Below are positions 8,212-17,762 of a stretch of DNA of 64,000 nt, piece after piece. The translations under genes and the position numbers were made by a program. The stretch's first letter is position 1. Every line of letters begins with the position of its first letter. Under the pieces are notes generated by a model. The model was not told where the DNA came from. It did not search any database and saw nothing but the letters and a program-made list of their open reading frames with translations. The stretch is from Methylobacterium sp. 10. Its GTDB lineage: Bacteria > Pseudomonadota > Alphaproteobacteria > Rhizobiales > Beijerinckiaceae. The stretch lies in assembly GCF_000519085.1 (NCBI RefSeq), contig NZ_KI912577.1, positions 1,056,501 through 1,120,500 on the forward strand, in the 5' to 3' direction.

Positions 8212-9325
8212 GGATGCCGTCCTTCACGAAGGCGGTGAGCGCCGTGACGAAGGCCCGATTGGCCTCCTCGCCGCCGATGGTGACGCGCAGCGCGTCCGGC
8301 AGTCCGTAGGACGTGACCCGCCGCACGATCACGCCGCGCGCGGCGAGATAGGCGTCGGCCTCCGCAGCGCTGCGATTCGGCTCGTCGGGAAAGTGGACGA
8401 GGATGAAGTTCGCGACACTCGGCGTGACCACGAGGCCGAGGGAGGAGACGACCTCCGTCGTCCAGGCGAGCCAGGTCTCGTTATGTGCGACCGCCGCCGC
8501 CACATGTGCCTCGTCGGCGATGGCCGCCGCCCCGGCCGCGATGGCGCTGCCCGACAGGTTGAACGGCCCACGGATGCGGTTGACCGCGTCGACCACCTCG
8601 GGCGGACCTACCATCCAGCCGATCCGCAGGGCCGCGAGGCCGTGGATCTTCGAGAAGGTGCGGGTCATCACCACGTTCTCGGCCTCGAGGACGAGTTCGA
8701 GGCCGGCGCTGTAATCGTTGGTCCGCACGTACTCGGCATAGGCCCCGTCGAGGACGAGGAGGACGTTCGGCGGCAGGCCCGCCTGCAGGCGCCGGATCTC
8801 GGCGAAGGGCAGGTAGGTACCCGTCGGGTTGTTTGGGTTGGCGAGGTAGACGATCCTCGTGCGCGGCGTCACGGCCGCGAGAATCGCGTCGACATCGGCG
8901 TGCAGGTCGCGCTCGGGCACCACTACGGGGGTGCCGCCGGCGGCCAGGATGGCGATGCGATAGACCAGGAACCCGTGCTCGGTGAAGATCCCCTCGTCAC
9001 CCTCCGAAAGATAGGCGTAGGCGAGGAAGGACAGGAGTTCGTCCGACCCGGCGCCGCAGACGATGCGGGCGGGATCGAGTCCGTAGCGGAAGGCGATGGC
9101 CTCGCGCAGGCGGGTCGAATTGCCGTCCGGGTAGAGGGCGAGGCGGAACGCCTCCTCGCGCATGGCCTCGATGGCCAGCGGGCTCGGGCCCAGCGGCGTC
9201 TCGTTCGAGGAGAGCTTATGGACCTTCGCCACTCCGGGGGCGCCGCTCTTGCCGGGCACATAGGCCTCGATGGCGAGGATTCCGGGGCGGGGAACGGGAC
9301 GGGACACGGAGGGAATGGAGGACAT
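8204..9325 (-). CDS. hisC: Histidinol-phosphate aminotransferase (possibly also aromatic)
   Basis: 373 residues. Fold type I PLP enzyme that converts imidazole-acetol phosphate to histidinol phosphate. The PLP lysine is K226 in [13 protein letters not shown]. The NPNNPTG motif at about 164-170 and the C-terminal arginine loop [18 protein letters not shown] are in place. It sits between chorismate mutase and tyrA on the same strand. Since HisC enzymes can also transaminate aromatic keto acids, a role in tyrosine/phenylalanine synthesis is plausible, but that is inference. Confidence 0.92.
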   Translation of the reverse strand: MSSIPSVSRPVPRPGILAIEAYVPGKSGAPGVAKVHKLSSNETPLGPSPLAIEAMREEAFRLALYPDGNSTRLREAIAFRYGLDPARIVCGAGSDELLSFLAYAYLSEGDEGIFTEHGFLVYRIAILAAGGTPVVVPERDLHADVDAILAAVTPRTRIVYLANPNNPTGTYLPFAEIRRLQAGLPPNVLLVLDGAYAEYVRTNDYSAGLELVLEAENVVMTRTFSKIHGLAALRIGWMVGPPEVVDAVNRIRGPFNLSGSAIAAGAAAIADEAHVAAAVAHNETWLAWTTEVVSSLGLVVTPSVANFILVHFPDEPNRSAAEADAYLAARGVIVRRVTSYGLPDALRVTIGGEEANRAFVTALTAFVKDGIRA

Positions 9326-9411
9326 GAGCGCGGGCCGGCTGGAGTTCAGGCTGCCCCTCTAACGCAGCTTGCCCGCCTTGACGAGAGAACCGGCCGCTCC
9401 GGCCGTCGCCG

Positions 9412-10323
9412 TCAGACCCGGAAACGGGCGGCGTGGCTGCCGATCTCGTCGAGGCGCTCCACCGTCGCGCCGGCCCGTTCCAGGGTCTCCCGCAACTGCC
9501 GGCCGCCGACGCCGCCCGGCACGGCGAGGAGAAGGCGGTGACCGTCCGCTGTGGCCGCGCGCGCCACCACCTCGCCGTAGAGGTCCTGCAGGGCACGGGC
9601 GCTCTCGGGCGTCCAGCTCTCGAGCCGGGCGGCGTGGAGCACCCAGTCGCGCTGGGCGGCGGCCGGGTCGTCGAGGGGATTGGCGACCACGAAGACCGGC
9701 GTGCCGGCGGGATGGGTCGGCCGCTCGATGAAGGGCAGCCGCGCGATCACCTTGGGCCGCCCCTCGCCGACGAGACCCTCCCACCACGGCGCCTCCGGGC
9801 TCGGCGGCGCGGAACCGTCGGGGTCGAGGCGGAAGATGCCGAGATCGCCGCGCGAGGCGGCCACGGCCTCGATCACCGCCGCGCAGGTGGGATGTGGCCG
9901 GTAGGGCACCGTGAAGCCGAAATGGAATCGCGCCGAGTCGCGCATCGGCGCGTCGCCGCCCGAAATGTCCGCATGGACGCTGAACGGGGCCTGGACCCAG
10001 GTGAAGGTGGCGATGATGACCCGCCATATCCCCTCCACCGTGTCGAGGGGCAGGAGCCCGCGATGGCGCTCGGCCACGCGCCGCATCATCGAAGCCTCGC
10101 GGCCGGGCCGGAAGGCCGAGCCGCTGGCCGAGGTGCGCTTGACCGCGATGAGCCGGTCGATGATCGAGCCGCGCTGGATCAGCAGGGCATGCATCTCCGC
10201 ATCGATCCGGTCGATCTCGGCGCGCAGCTCGGCGAGGTTGTCGAGGGGCGGTGCGGGTCTCGTGGTGAAGCGCATGCGGGCTGTCGCGTCCGGCGGCGGG
10301 TGTGAGGATGGCCGTTCCCGCAT
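9412..10323 (-). CDS. AroQ-type chorismate mutase with a PDT-like C-terminal region
   Basis: 303 residues. About residues 27-110 form an AroQ chorismate mutase domain ([19 protein letters not shown], then AVKRTSASG, then REASMMRRV), which makes prephenate. The rest vaguely resembles prephenate dehydratase: [19 protein letters not shown] lines up with the PDT lobe, and the last 45 residues look ACT-like. The conserved PIENS-type and dehydratase threonine motifs are not visible, so this half may be regulatory or inactive. It heads the chorismate mutase-hisC-tyrA run. The start is uncertain: ATG 10323, or ATG 10275 (residue 17). It faces away from metX. Confidence 0.78.
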   Translation of the reverse strand: MRERPSSHPPPDATARMRFTTRPAPPLDNLAELRAEIDRIDAEMHALLIQRGSIIDRLIAVKRTSASGSAFRPGREASMMRRVAERHRGLLPLDTVEGIWRVIIATFTWVQAPFSVHADISGGDAPMRDSARFHFGFTVPYRPHPTCAAVIEAVAASRGDLGIFRLDPDGSAPPSPEAPWWEGLVGEGRPKVIARLPFIERPTHPAGTPVFVVANPLDDPAAAQRDWVLHAARLESWTPESARALQDLYGEVVARAATADGHRLLLAVPGGVGGRQLRETLERAGATVERLDEIGSHAARFRV

Positions 10324-10567
10324 GAAGGGTACGGCGTATCGTGTCTACGTTTCCCGAAGCCCGAGGGCCAGAGCACCGGTTGTGACCTTCTCGTGGGCGG
10401 CCCCTTTCGTTGACGCCCGTGCATGCGCACATTACGCCCACATGTCGTCCGGCTGGGCCGGGCACCGATGGGGATGGACCTTCGCGACGCGTCGATGGGG
10501 TGGCGACCGGCCGCCCCCCTCGCATCACCGCGGAAGCGAATCGGCGAACAACGCGCGAAGACGCCTG

Positions 10568-11776
10568 ATGACCATGTCGCTCGACAGTCTCGCAAGGCCC
10601 GACGAGGGGAACCTCCGCCAGGACGGCATCCCGACGGATGCGCCGCCCTCCCTCGATCCGCGAAGCCCGGTGGCCCTGTTCGGCCTCGATGAACCGCTCG
10701 CGATGGATGCCGGCGTCGATCTCGCGCCGTTCCGGATCGCCTACCAGACGGCCGGCACCCTCAACGCGGACCGGTCGAACGCGGTGCTGATCTGCCATGC
10801 CCTCACCGGGGACCAGCATTTCGCCCACACCCATCCGGTGACGGGCAAGCGCGGCTGGTGGGAGACCCTGGTGGGACCGGGCAAGCCCATCGATACCGAC
10901 CGTTACTTCGTGATCTGCTCGAACGTGATCGGCTCCTGTATGGGCTCCACGGGGCCGGCCTCCACCGATCCCGCCACGGGCAAGCCCTACGGTCTCGACT
11001 TTCCCCTGGTGACCATCCGCGACATGGTGCGCGGCCAGGCGATGCTCCTCGACCGGCTCGGCATCCGCGACTTGTTCCTCTGTGTGGGCGGATCCATGGG
11101 CGGCATGCAGGTGCTGCAATGGGCGGCGCTCTATCCCGACCGGGTCTTCGCCGCGATGCCCATCGCCACGGGCGCTCGGCACTCGGCCCAGAACATCGCC
11201 TTCCATGAGGTCGGCCGCCAGGCGATCATGGCCGACCCGGCCTGGGCGGAAGGACGCTACCTGGAGGCCGGGACGCGGCCCGCCAAAGGCCTCGGCGTGG
11301 CGCGGATGGGCGCCCACATCACCTACCTCTCGGAGCCGGCCCTGCACCGCAAGTTCGGCCGCCGCTTCCAGGGCGGCCATGCTCCGACCTTCTCGTTCAA
11401 CGCCGATTTCCAGATCGAGAGCTACCTGCGCCATCAGGGCCTGAGCTTCGTCGAGCGGTTCGACGCCAATGCCTATCTCTACCTCACCCGCGCCATGGAT
11501 TACTTCGACCTCGCGGCCGACCATGGCGGCGTGCTCGCCAACGCCTTCCGCAACACCAGGACGCGGTTCTGCGTGATGTCCTTCACCTCCGACTGGCTGT
11601 TCCCCACCGCCGATTCCCGCGCCATCGTGCATGCGTTGAACGCGGCGTCGGCACCGGTCGCCTTCGTCGAGATCGAGAGCGACAAGGGCCACGACGCCTT
11701 CCTTCTCGACGAGCCGGTGATGTTCAACGCCGCCAAGGGCTTCGTCGATGCCGCCGCCCGGGCGAGGGGCTTGTGA
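10568..11776 (+). CDS. metX: Homoserine O-acetyltransferase
   Basis: 402 residues, alpha/beta hydrolase fold. It acylates homoserine for methionine synthesis. The nucleophile is about Ser176 in GGSMGGMQ. The Asp (TSDWLFP) and His (DKGHDAFL) of the triad are near the C-terminus. Early landmarks are [10 protein letters not shown] and [10 protein letters not shown] chose the ATG at 10568; the reading frame stays open far upstream, but that part is antisense to chorismate mutase. metW begins inside the stop codon region (4-base GTGA overlap), the usual metXW pairing. Confidence 0.94.
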   Translation: MTMSLDSLARPDEGNLRQDGIPTDAPPSLDPRSPVALFGLDEPLAMDAGVDLAPFRIAYQTAGTLNADRSNAVLICHALTGDQHFAHTHPVTGKRGWWETLVGPGKPIDTDRYFVICSNVIGSCMGSTGPASTDPATGKPYGLDFPLVTIRDMVRGQAMLLDRLGIRDLFLCVGGSMGGMQVLQWAALYPDRVFAAMPIATGARHSAQNIAFHEVGRQAIMADPAWAEGRYLEAGTRPAKGLGVARMGAHITYLSEPALHRKFGRRFQGGHAPTFSFNADFQIESYLRHQGLSFVERFDANAYLYLTRAMDYFDLAADHGGVLANAFRNTRTRFCVMSFTSDWLFPTADSRAIVHALNAASAPVAFVEIESDKGHDAFLLDEPVMFNAAKGFVDAAARARGL

Positions 11777-12465
11777 CGTCGATGAGTCGCGTGGCCCCCG
11801 CCCCCTGGAGCACGACCGACACGCTGCCGCGCAGCGACGGCGCCCGCGTCGACCATCTCGTGGTCCTCGGCCTCGTCCCTCCGAGCGCCCGCGTCCTCGA
11901 TATCGGCTGCGGCGACGGAACCCTGCTCACGCTCCTGCGCGACCGGCGCGGCATCGACGGGCGCGGCATCGAGCTCTCCCGCGAGGGCGTCAACGCCTGC
12001 CTCGCGCGTGGCCTCCCGGTGATCCAGGGCGATGCCGACACCGACCTTGCCAATTATCCCGACGACGCCTTCGACGTGGTGGTCCTGTCCCAGACCATCC
12101 AGGCGACGCGCAACCCGCGCATCGTGCTGGAGCACCTGCTCCGCATCGGCCGGCAGGTGGTGATCTCGTTCCCGAATTTCGGCCATTGGCGGGTCCGCTC
12201 GGAACTGGCCTTCCGGGGTCGGATGCCGGTGACCGAGCTGATGCCGGAGGAGTGGTACGAGACCCAGAACATCCACCATTGCACCATCCGCGACTTCGTC
12301 GGCCTGTGCCGGACCGTCGGGGCTCAGATCGAGAAGGCCACGGCGCTCGACGCCCGCGGCCGGCCGATGCGGATTTCGATGCCGTGGTGGGTCTGGAACC
12401 TGTTCGGCGCGCAAGGCGTGTTCCTCCTGCGGCGCGGCGACGGATCACCGTCCGACGCCGTATAG
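11773..12465 (+). CDS. metW: Methionine biosynthesis protein MetW (methyltransferase-like)
   Basis: 230 residues. Class I SAM-binding fold with glycine motif [11 protein letters not shown] (about residues 42-52). MetW accompanies MetX in many Proteobacteria and is needed for, or stimulates, homoserine acetylation. Typical stretches are the FPNFGHWR block and [17 protein letters not shown]. It starts at GTG 11773 overlapping the metX stop, or at ATG 11782, three codons later. It is in one operon with metX. Confidence 0.93.
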   Translation: MTSMSRVAPAPWSTTDTLPRSDGARVDHLVVLGLVPPSARVLDIGCGDGTLLTLLRDRRGIDGRGIELSREGVNACLARGLPVIQGDADTDLANYPDDAFDVVVLSQTIQATRNPRIVLEHLLRIGRQVVISFPNFGHWRVRSELAFRGRMPVTELMPEEWYETQNIHHCTIRDFVGLCRTVGAQIEKATALDARGRPMRISMPWWVWNLFGAQGVFLLRRGDGSPSDAV

Positions 12466-12595
12466 GGCGACCACATCCCTCCCGCGAAGCCGGAGATCGG
12501 CTGCCGGTGACTCGGTATGCGGCAATCTCCACCGATGGCCTGCGCGGGCCGCATCCGGCATGAGGAGCGGCCGATGACGCAGGAGGAGACATCTA

Positions 12596-13885
12596 TTGAA
12601 AACCGGGGATCGAGACCGGGCACACGGGGAAGAGCCACGTTCGCCGACGATCACGCATTTGCAGCAGGCATCGAGCGGCCGGTCCTTCGCCCTGCAGCTG
12701 CTCATCGTCCTGGTCCTGCTCGCCACCGCGCAGGCCTATGACGGATCGATCCACGGCCTGGGACATTGGATCGTCCTGTCGGCCTATGCCGGAGCTTCGA
12801 TCCTCCTGGCCCTGGTCAGCCTGCGAACGGCGCCGGGCGCGGGCATTCCCGTGGAGCCGAGCCGAGAGTGGCTGAGCTGGGGCTCGACCCTGCTGAATGC
12901 CAGCGTCGCGATCTACGTCCTCATCGAGCACATGTTTCTGGGCGCCGCGGACACGGAGGAGGCGGCCGCCGCCGCCAGCCGGCTCCCCGCCTTCCTGATC
13001 CTGCTGCAGACCGCGCTGACCATGCGCGTCTGGCACACCTGCGTGTTCGCCGGTCTGGTGACGGCGGGGTGGGGTGGAGCCATCCTGTTCGTCTACCTGT
13101 CGCCCGAGAGCCATCATCTCGGACCGCACGTCACCCTCGACGAGGAGGTGCCGGGGCTTCTCACCTTCATGGTCGCCAGCCTCGTGGTCCTCGACGGACT
13201 GCGGCGGCTGACCTGGGCGGTGGCGGCGACGTTCCGGCTGGAGCGGGAGCGCCTGATCCTCACCCGCTTCGTGCCGGCCGCCGTCGCCGAGGATCTGGCG
13301 CAGGGCGGCGGTCCGGGCGAGGTCCAGGAGCGCCACGCCTGCCTGTTCGCCCTCGACATCCGGGGGTTCTCGGCGCTGACGCGGACGCGGCCGCCCCAGC
13401 AGGTGGTGGAGGTCCTCATGGAGATGCGCGCCCTGACGCACCGTGCCGTCACGGAACGCGGCGGCATCATCGACAAATACATCGGCGACGGAGTGCTCGC
13501 TCAGTTCCTCGTCGGCCCGCCCAATGCGCAGGCCCGCGCGGCCCTCACCTGCGCCGAGGCCGTTCAACTGCGGCTGGCGGCCCTCAACCAGCGCCTCGCG
13601 GAGAAAGGCCTTCCCTCGCTGCGCGTCACCATCGCGCTGCATGCCGGCGACGTCCTCGTCGGTGTCTTCGATGATGGCCACCGCGCGGAATTCACCGTCC
13701 TCGGCCCGGCGATGAACACCCTCGCCCGCATCGAGGCGCGGGCCAAGGCCGTGGACCTCCCGATCGCCATCTCGGAGGACTTTCGCGATCTGCTCGCCGG
13801 CTCCGGAGCCAGCGGCCTCAACTGGATCTCGGCCGGGACGGTAAGCGAGGCTTCGGGGCCGCGGCTCTACGCGGTCGCGCGCTGA
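12596..13885 (+). CDS. Membrane-bound class III adenylate/guanylate cyclase
   Basis: 429 residues. The first roughly 200 residues contain about six hydrophobic segments. The rest is a class III nucleotide cyclase domain. Both metal aspartates are present, in FALDIRGFSALT and in DKYIGDGVLAQF, whose Lys corresponds to the adenine-selecting lysine. FTVLGPAMNTLARIEARAK supplies the Thr, Asn and Arg of the bacterial type. cAMP is the likely product. The only ATG (12574) is in another frame. A strong AGGAGGAG at 12581-12588 sits 7 bases before TTG 12596, so I take that start. A cNMP-binding protein is encoded at 32829-33299, with no proven link. Confidence 0.87.
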   Translation: MKTGDRDRAHGEEPRSPTITHLQQASSGRSFALQLLIVLVLLATAQAYDGSIHGLGHWIVLSAYAGASILLALVSLRTAPGAGIPVEPSREWLSWGSTLLNASVAIYVLIEHMFLGAADTEEAAAAASRLPAFLILLQTALTMRVWHTCVFAGLVTAGWGGAILFVYLSPESHHLGPHVTLDEEVPGLLTFMVASLVVLDGLRRLTWAVAATFRLERERLILTRFVPAAVAEDLAQGGGPGEVQERHACLFALDIRGFSALTRTRPPQQVVEVLMEMRALTHRAVTERGGIIDKYIGDGVLAQFLVGPPNAQARAALTCAEAVQLRLAALNQRLAEKGLPSLRVTIALHAGDVLVGVFDDGHRAEFTVLGPAMNTLARIEARAKAVDLPIAISEDFRDLLAGSGASGLNWISAGTVSEASGPRLYAVAR

Positions 13886-14046
13886 ATCGTATCCGGTCTG
13901 ATGCCATCGGCAGGCTCGTCACTTAATCCCGCATGGTTCGTGTGCCGTGACACGTCATGAAGGAAAAAGACTTCCTATATCAGGTTCATACAGAGCGAAG
14001 CGGGCCAAACATCTGGTCTGCACTGTAAAGGAACTTATCAAACGCC

Positions 14047-14307
14047 ATGATGAACCGTATCGCCGCCGTCGCTACCGCTCTTGTGCTTGGCGCTGCTTCG
14101 ATCTCTTCTGCAACGGCGTTCGAGCGCCCCTCACGCTATACCGCTTTCTCGCCCTACGACGTCACCGAGACAGGCTCCCTCAGGGAAGTCAGCCGCCCGC
14201 CCGCCTATCTGGGCTGCCCAATGAGCTCGGCCGCCGAAGGCAACGCCAACCAGCCGAATTTCCTGGTCCAGCAATACGGTCAGACCTCCGGCGGAAACCG
14301 CTGCTGA
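14047..14307 (+). CDS. Small secreted hypothetical protein
   Basis: 86 residues with a signal peptide (about 1-24, MMNRIAAVATALVLGAASISSATA) and a short mature chain. The chain has two cysteines, in YLGCPMSS and at the very C-terminus (GGNRC), and is rich in Ser, Pro, Asn and Gln. No family recognised. It is probably cotranscribed with the 32-residue protein that starts 24 bases downstream. Confidence 0.6.
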   Translation: MMNRIAAVATALVLGAASISSATAFERPSRYTAFSPYDVTETGSLREVSRPPAYLGCPMSSAAEGNANQPNFLVQQYGQTSGGNRC

Positions 14308-14331
14308 TCCTTTGAGACGGGAGGGACGAAC

Positions 14332-14430
14332 ATGGTTCTGAAGGGCTTTTCCTACGCCATGATCGGCGCCTTCGCGGGCGGCCTGATCTGGACGATCATC
14401 GGCTCCGCCAGTGCCTTCATGGGCTCGTAG
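14332..14430 (+). CDS. Very small membrane protein (32 residues)
   Basis: ATG 14332 to TAG 14428-14430 encodes a 32-residue peptide. It has a short basic start (MVLKGF) and one hydrophobic stretch of about 23 residues rich in Gly, Ala and Ile. A GGGAGG ribosome site lies at 14320-14325, 6 bases before the ATG. Position, ribosome site, single membrane span and an immediate downstream terminator (14467-14491) make it a believable gene. Function unknown. Confidence 0.6.
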   Translation: MVLKGFSYAMIGAFAGGLIWTIIGSASAFMGS

Positions 14431-14466
14431 GACCGATCATTCGTCTTCGACACCGAGATCGATGTG

Positions 14467-14491
14467 CGGCGGGGCGAGAGCCCCGCCGTTT
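14467..14491. terminator. Intrinsic terminator between converging genes
   Basis: CGGCGGGGC (14467-14475), loop GAGA, then GCCCCGCCG (14480-14488) followed by TTT. The stem is a perfect 9 bp, all G/C. It closes the small-protein pair at 14047-14430 and lies just before the stop of the methyltransferase on the other strand. Confidence 0.7.
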
Positions 14492-14496
14492 CCATG

Positions 14497-15258
14497 TCAG
14501 GGATCGCGCCGGATCTCCAGGGTGGCGACCTCGTAGGTGATCGCTGCTCCCCCCCTCTCGAACTGCCTGATCACCGTCCGCAGCGCGCCGGGCGAGAGGT
14601 GGCGGACGGTGCCCGGCGTTCCAGCCCCGATGGCGCGGAGCGAACGGAGGAAGGCCCGGCCGTCGGCATGCTTCTCGACGACCGGTTCCAGGGACAGACT
14701 GCTTGTGCAGCCGGCGAATCGGAGCCGGGCCAGGACTTCTTCCGTCGGATAGGGCGGTGTGGCCGGGCGATGGCCGACGGCGTCATGCGCCTCATGCCAT
14801 TCGCGGAAGGTACCCGAGGCCAGGGTCGTCACCGCGAGGAACCCGCCGGGCGCCAGCAGACCGGTGAGGCGGCCGAGCGCGCCCTCCAGATCCTCGAACC
14901 ATTGCGCCGCCAGGCTCGAACAGACGAGATCGAAGCCCGGCGCCAGGCAGGGCCGCTCTCCGTCCATGACGAGGAACGCCAGGTCGGACCGGTGCTTCAA
15001 TCGCTCTCGCCCCCGCCGGATCATGGCGGGGGCGAGATCCGAGGCGACCATCAGGCCGGGGGTCACATGGGCGAGGACGGCCTGCGTGAGGAAGGCGGTG
15101 CCGCATCCGATCTCGAGGATTCGTGGCAACGGGGGAAGGGGCAGGGCGGCGATGCGCTGCGCCAGCCGCCCGGCGACGATCGCCTGGATGATCCCGGCGG
15201 CATCGTAGTTGTCCGCCCCGTCGAAGGCCCGGGCCACAGCCTGTTTCCAGGGACGCAT
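14497..15258 (-). CDS. BioC-like SAM-dependent methyltransferase
   Basis: 253 residues from the ATG at 15258. The opening RAFDGADNYDAAGIIQ and ILEIGCGTAFLTQ (SAM motif I) resemble BioC, which methylates malonyl-ACP to start pimelate synthesis for biotin. CSSLAAQWFEDLEGAL is also BioC-like. The window also carries bioA and bioF, but about 33 kb away, so a biotin role is inference; another small-molecule methyltransferase is possible. The frame is open further upstream to 15642, but that part overlaps the divergent lipoprotein promoter and is low in conserved features, so I use the internal ATG. Confidence 0.7.
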   Translation of the reverse strand: MRPWKQAVARAFDGADNYDAAGIIQAIVAGRLAQRIAALPLPPLPRILEIGCGTAFLTQAVLAHVTPGLMVASDLAPAMIRRGRERLKHRSDLAFLVMDGERPCLAPGFDLVCSSLAAQWFEDLEGALGRLTGLLAPGGFLAVTTLASGTFREWHEAHDAVGHRPATPPYPTEEVLARLRFAGCTSSLSLEPVVEKHADGRAFLRSLRAIGAGTPGTVRHLSPGALRTVIRQFERGGAAITYEVATLEIRRDP

Positions 15259-15445
15259 CGGTGCCGTCGGCGGGATTATCGGTGGGGCTGCGATAGACCG
15301 GGCGGGGGGCGCGCTCAAGCGTTCCGGCACCTTTGGCCTTCCCGGCAAGCAAGGGGGGGCGTCGACCGTCCACACTCCTCCACAGGCGACGGATCGCTCC
15401 GCATCGTTGACGAACGCTTTACGAAAAGCTGCCCATTGTTCCGAT

Positions 15446-16492
15446 ATGTGGCGTAGCGTACTCGCGTTTTCCGTTCTTGGGCTGATCGGCGCAGGTCTCA
15501 CCGGCTGTGGACGCAGCCCGTTCGAGAGTCGAGAGGCCTGGCGCGACCAGACCGAACAGGCCTGCAACGCCAAGCGGCTGGTGGAGACCACCGAGTTCGT
15601 GACGCCGGTGAAGGAGATCAACGGTCCGGGCGTGTGCGGCATGCTGCAACCCTACCGGATCACCCGTCTCGGCAGGGGTTCGGTCGTCCTGAAACAGCGG
15701 ATGACCCTGGCCTGCCCGGCCCTGGCCGAGGCTGAGGCATGGCTTGCGGACACGATCCAGCCCGCCGCCAACTTGTATTTCGGCCAGCCCGTGGCCGAGA
15801 TCAACGCAGGCTCCTATGCCTGCCGGGGCCGCAATAACCAAGCCGGCGCCAAGCTCTCCGAGCATTCGTTCGGCAATGCCGTCGACATCATGTCGTTCAA
15901 GCTCGCCGACGGCTACGTCATCACCGTCAAGGGCGGCTGGCGCGGCACCGAGGCCGAGCAGGGCTTCCTGCGCGAGGTCTTCATCGGCGCCTGCGCACGC
16001 TTCTCCACCGTGCTCGCCCCCGGCTCCAACGTGTTCCACTACGATCATATCCACGTGGATCTCGCCCGCCACGACCCGCGCGGCCTCAAGCGCATCTGCC
16101 AGCCGCTGCTGAAATTCACGCCGCAGCTCGGGGCCGATGGTGTGCCCCGGCCGATCTCGCGTCCGCGCCCGGTGGAGCGCCAGCCCGCCCCGCCCCAGGC
16201 CCCCGTGGATATCGAGGAGGACGATCCCTACGGTGTGACGCCGATGTCCTCGAACCGGAACCCGGCCAGGACAAGCCCGCAGGTCGCCCGCGCGCCCTCC
16301 CCCGGCCTTTCCTCTGCCGCCCCATCCGCCCGCGCGCCTTCGGCCTATGCCTCCACGCCGGTGGCCCGGCCGGTACCGCGCCCGCAGTCCTCGCGTCTGG
16401 CCTCCGCGCCGACCTATGCCGAACCAGCGCCGGGCTTCTCCGAGGAGCCGCTCTCCCTCGCCGCCCCGGGCCTCTCGGACCCGATCTATTGA
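15446..16492 (+). CDS. Extensin-like domain lipoprotein
   Basis: 348 residues. A lipoprotein signal peptide ends in the lipobox LTGC, with Cys at about residue 21. About residues 25-225 form the bacterial extensin-like C-terminal domain (PF06904 type). Landmarks are CGMLQPYRI, LSEHSFGNAVDI and NVFHYDHIHVDL, with His/Asp residues resembling a D-Ala-D-Ala carboxypeptidase-like metal site. The last roughly 120 residues are a Pro/Ser/Ala-rich low-complexity tail. It probably acts on or near peptidoglycan at the outer membrane or periplasm. ATG 15446 is chosen because it starts the signal peptide. Confidence 0.85.
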   Translation: MWRSVLAFSVLGLIGAGLTGCGRSPFESREAWRDQTEQACNAKRLVETTEFVTPVKEINGPGVCGMLQPYRITRLGRGSVVLKQRMTLACPALAEAEAWLADTIQPAANLYFGQPVAEINAGSYACRGRNNQAGAKLSEHSFGNAVDIMSFKLADGYVITVKGGWRGTEAEQGFLREVFIGACARFSTVLAPGSNVFHYDHIHVDLARHDPRGLKRICQPLLKFTPQLGADGVPRPISRPRPVERQPAPPQAPVDIEEDDPYGVTPMSSNRNPARTSPQVARAPSPGLSSAAPSARAPSAYASTPVARPVPRPQSSRLASAPTYAEPAPGFSEEPLSLAAPGLSDPIY

Positions 16493-16590
16493 GGGCCGGA
16501 CTGTGTTCCGGTCGCCCCAGGCCGGAATGAAAGCGACGCTGCCCCGCCCCTTGCGCTTGACACCGCCCGGACAGACGCCATCGTCCCCGG

Positions 16591-17088
16591 ATGAACGGAC
16601 TCCAGCGAAAAGACGCCGGCATGCGCCCGAATTCCCTCGCCACCGCCCTGGCCCTCGGCCTCGTTCTCGCGGGTAGCCTCCAGCCCGCCTTCGCCCGCTC
16701 GGGCCGCGAGGAGATCACCCCCGCCGAGGAACGTGAGTTTCCCTTCGACGGGCAGATTCCGGGATGCCAGGATTCCTCGGTGCTGGAACAGATGTCGAGC
16801 CAGTTCGCCGAGAAGGAGGCGAAGTTCTGGAACTCGAGCCTCACCATCGTCGGCTATGACCGGATCGAGCGGACGGCCTGGCGTCCCTGGGGCCTCGACA
16901 CCTATCCCCGCCGCTTCTGCAGCGCGGTGGCGACCACGTCGGACGGGATCAAGCGCAAGGTCGATTATTCCGTGCGCGAGGGCCTCGGCGTGATCGGGGT
17001 GACCTGGGGCGTCGAGTTCTGCGTCCACGGCCTCGACCGCAACCTCGCCTATGCCTACGCCACGGCCTGCCGCGAAGCCCGTCCGTGA
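16591..17088 (+). CDS. Secreted hypothetical protein upstream of RNase T2
   Basis: 165 residues, or 155 if the ATG at 16621 is used. A signal peptide ends at AFA-RS. The mature domain begins REEITPAEEREFPFDGQIPGC and has cysteines at IPGCQDSS, RRFCSAV, EFCVHG and TACREA, giving two possible disulfides. It resembles conserved secreted proteins of Hyphomicrobiales of unknown role. Its stop overlaps the GTG start of the RNase T2 gene by 4 bases, so the two are translationally coupled. Confidence 0.72.
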   Translation: MNGLQRKDAGMRPNSLATALALGLVLAGSLQPAFARSGREEITPAEEREFPFDGQIPGCQDSSVLEQMSSQFAEKEAKFWNSSLTIVGYDRIERTAWRPWGLDTYPRRFCSAVATTSDGIKRKVDYSVREGLGVIGVTWGVEFCVHGLDRNLAYAYATACREARP

Positions 17089-17744
17089 GACGAGTCGCCG
17101 CGCTCGCCGGACTGGCGCTGACGGCTCTCGCCGGAACCGCGCAGGCGCAGGGCTACGAACGCGGCGGCACGCCCGGCGAGTTCGATTTCTACGTGCTGGC
17201 CCTGTCCTGGTCACCGACCTATTGCGAGACGGCCGGGCGGCGTGACGCCGACGGCCAATGCCGGCCGGGTCGCGGCCTCGGCTTCGTCGTCCATGGGCTG
17301 TGGCCGCAATATACGCGGGGCTACCCGTCCGACTGCTCCGCCGTGGAACGCTCTCCCACCCGCCAGGCCATGGATGTGGCCGGGGAGGTCTATCCGAGCG
17401 AGGGGCTCGCCCGCCACGAGTGGCGCAAGCACGGCACCTGTTCGGGCCTCGATCCGATGTCGTATTTCAAGGCCGCCGCCCAGGCGCGGGAGGCGGTGAC
17501 CATCCCGGCCGCCTTCGCCAAGCCGGATTCCGACACGCGCATCGCACCCGTCGATATCGCCCGCCAGTTCGTGGCGGCCAATCGCGGGCTTCGCCCGGAC
17601 ATGATGTCGGTCACCTGCACCCGGGGCGAGTTGCAGGAGGTGCGAATCTGCTTCACCAAGGATCTGCGCGGCTTCACGCCCTGCCCGGAAGTGGCGCGGC
17701 AGAACTGCCGTGCGGGCGAGATCGCCGTCGACGCGAGCCGGTGA
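17085..17744 (+). CDS. Ribonuclease T2 family protein, secreted
   Basis: 219 residues with a signal peptide ending AQA-QG. Both catalytic segments are intact: CAS I FVVHGLWPQ with H70, and CAS II HEWRKHGTC with H111, E112 and H116. The enzyme cleaves single-stranded RNA in the periplasm or outside the cell and is of the bacterial RNase I type. Six or more cysteines suit disulfide bonding after export. It starts at GTG 17085, coupled to the preceding secreted protein. rlmJ follows 18 bases after the stop. Confidence 0.9.
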   Translation: MRRVAALAGLALTALAGTAQAQGYERGGTPGEFDFYVLALSWSPTYCETAGRRDADGQCRPGRGLGFVVHGLWPQYTRGYPSDCSAVERSPTRQAMDVAGEVYPSEGLARHEWRKHGTCSGLDPMSYFKAAAQAREAVTIPAAFAKPDSDTRIAPVDIARQFVAANRGLRPDMMSVTCTRGELQEVRICFTKDLRGFTPCPEVARQNCRAGEIAVDASR

Positions 17745-17762
17745 GGCCAGGAACCTGCGCCC

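Noticed and set aside
10324..10567. SAM-II-type riboswitch upstream of metX
   Set aside because: SAM-II elements are common before met genes in Alphaproteobacteria, but the conserved core pieces and pseudoknot partners are not visible in this gap.
9359..11692. 777-codon open frame on the minus strand
   Set aside because: It runs antisense through metX and then through chorismate mutase in a wrong frame. The peptide is Arg/Gly/His-rich and shows no family motif, as expected of a GC-rich shadow frame.
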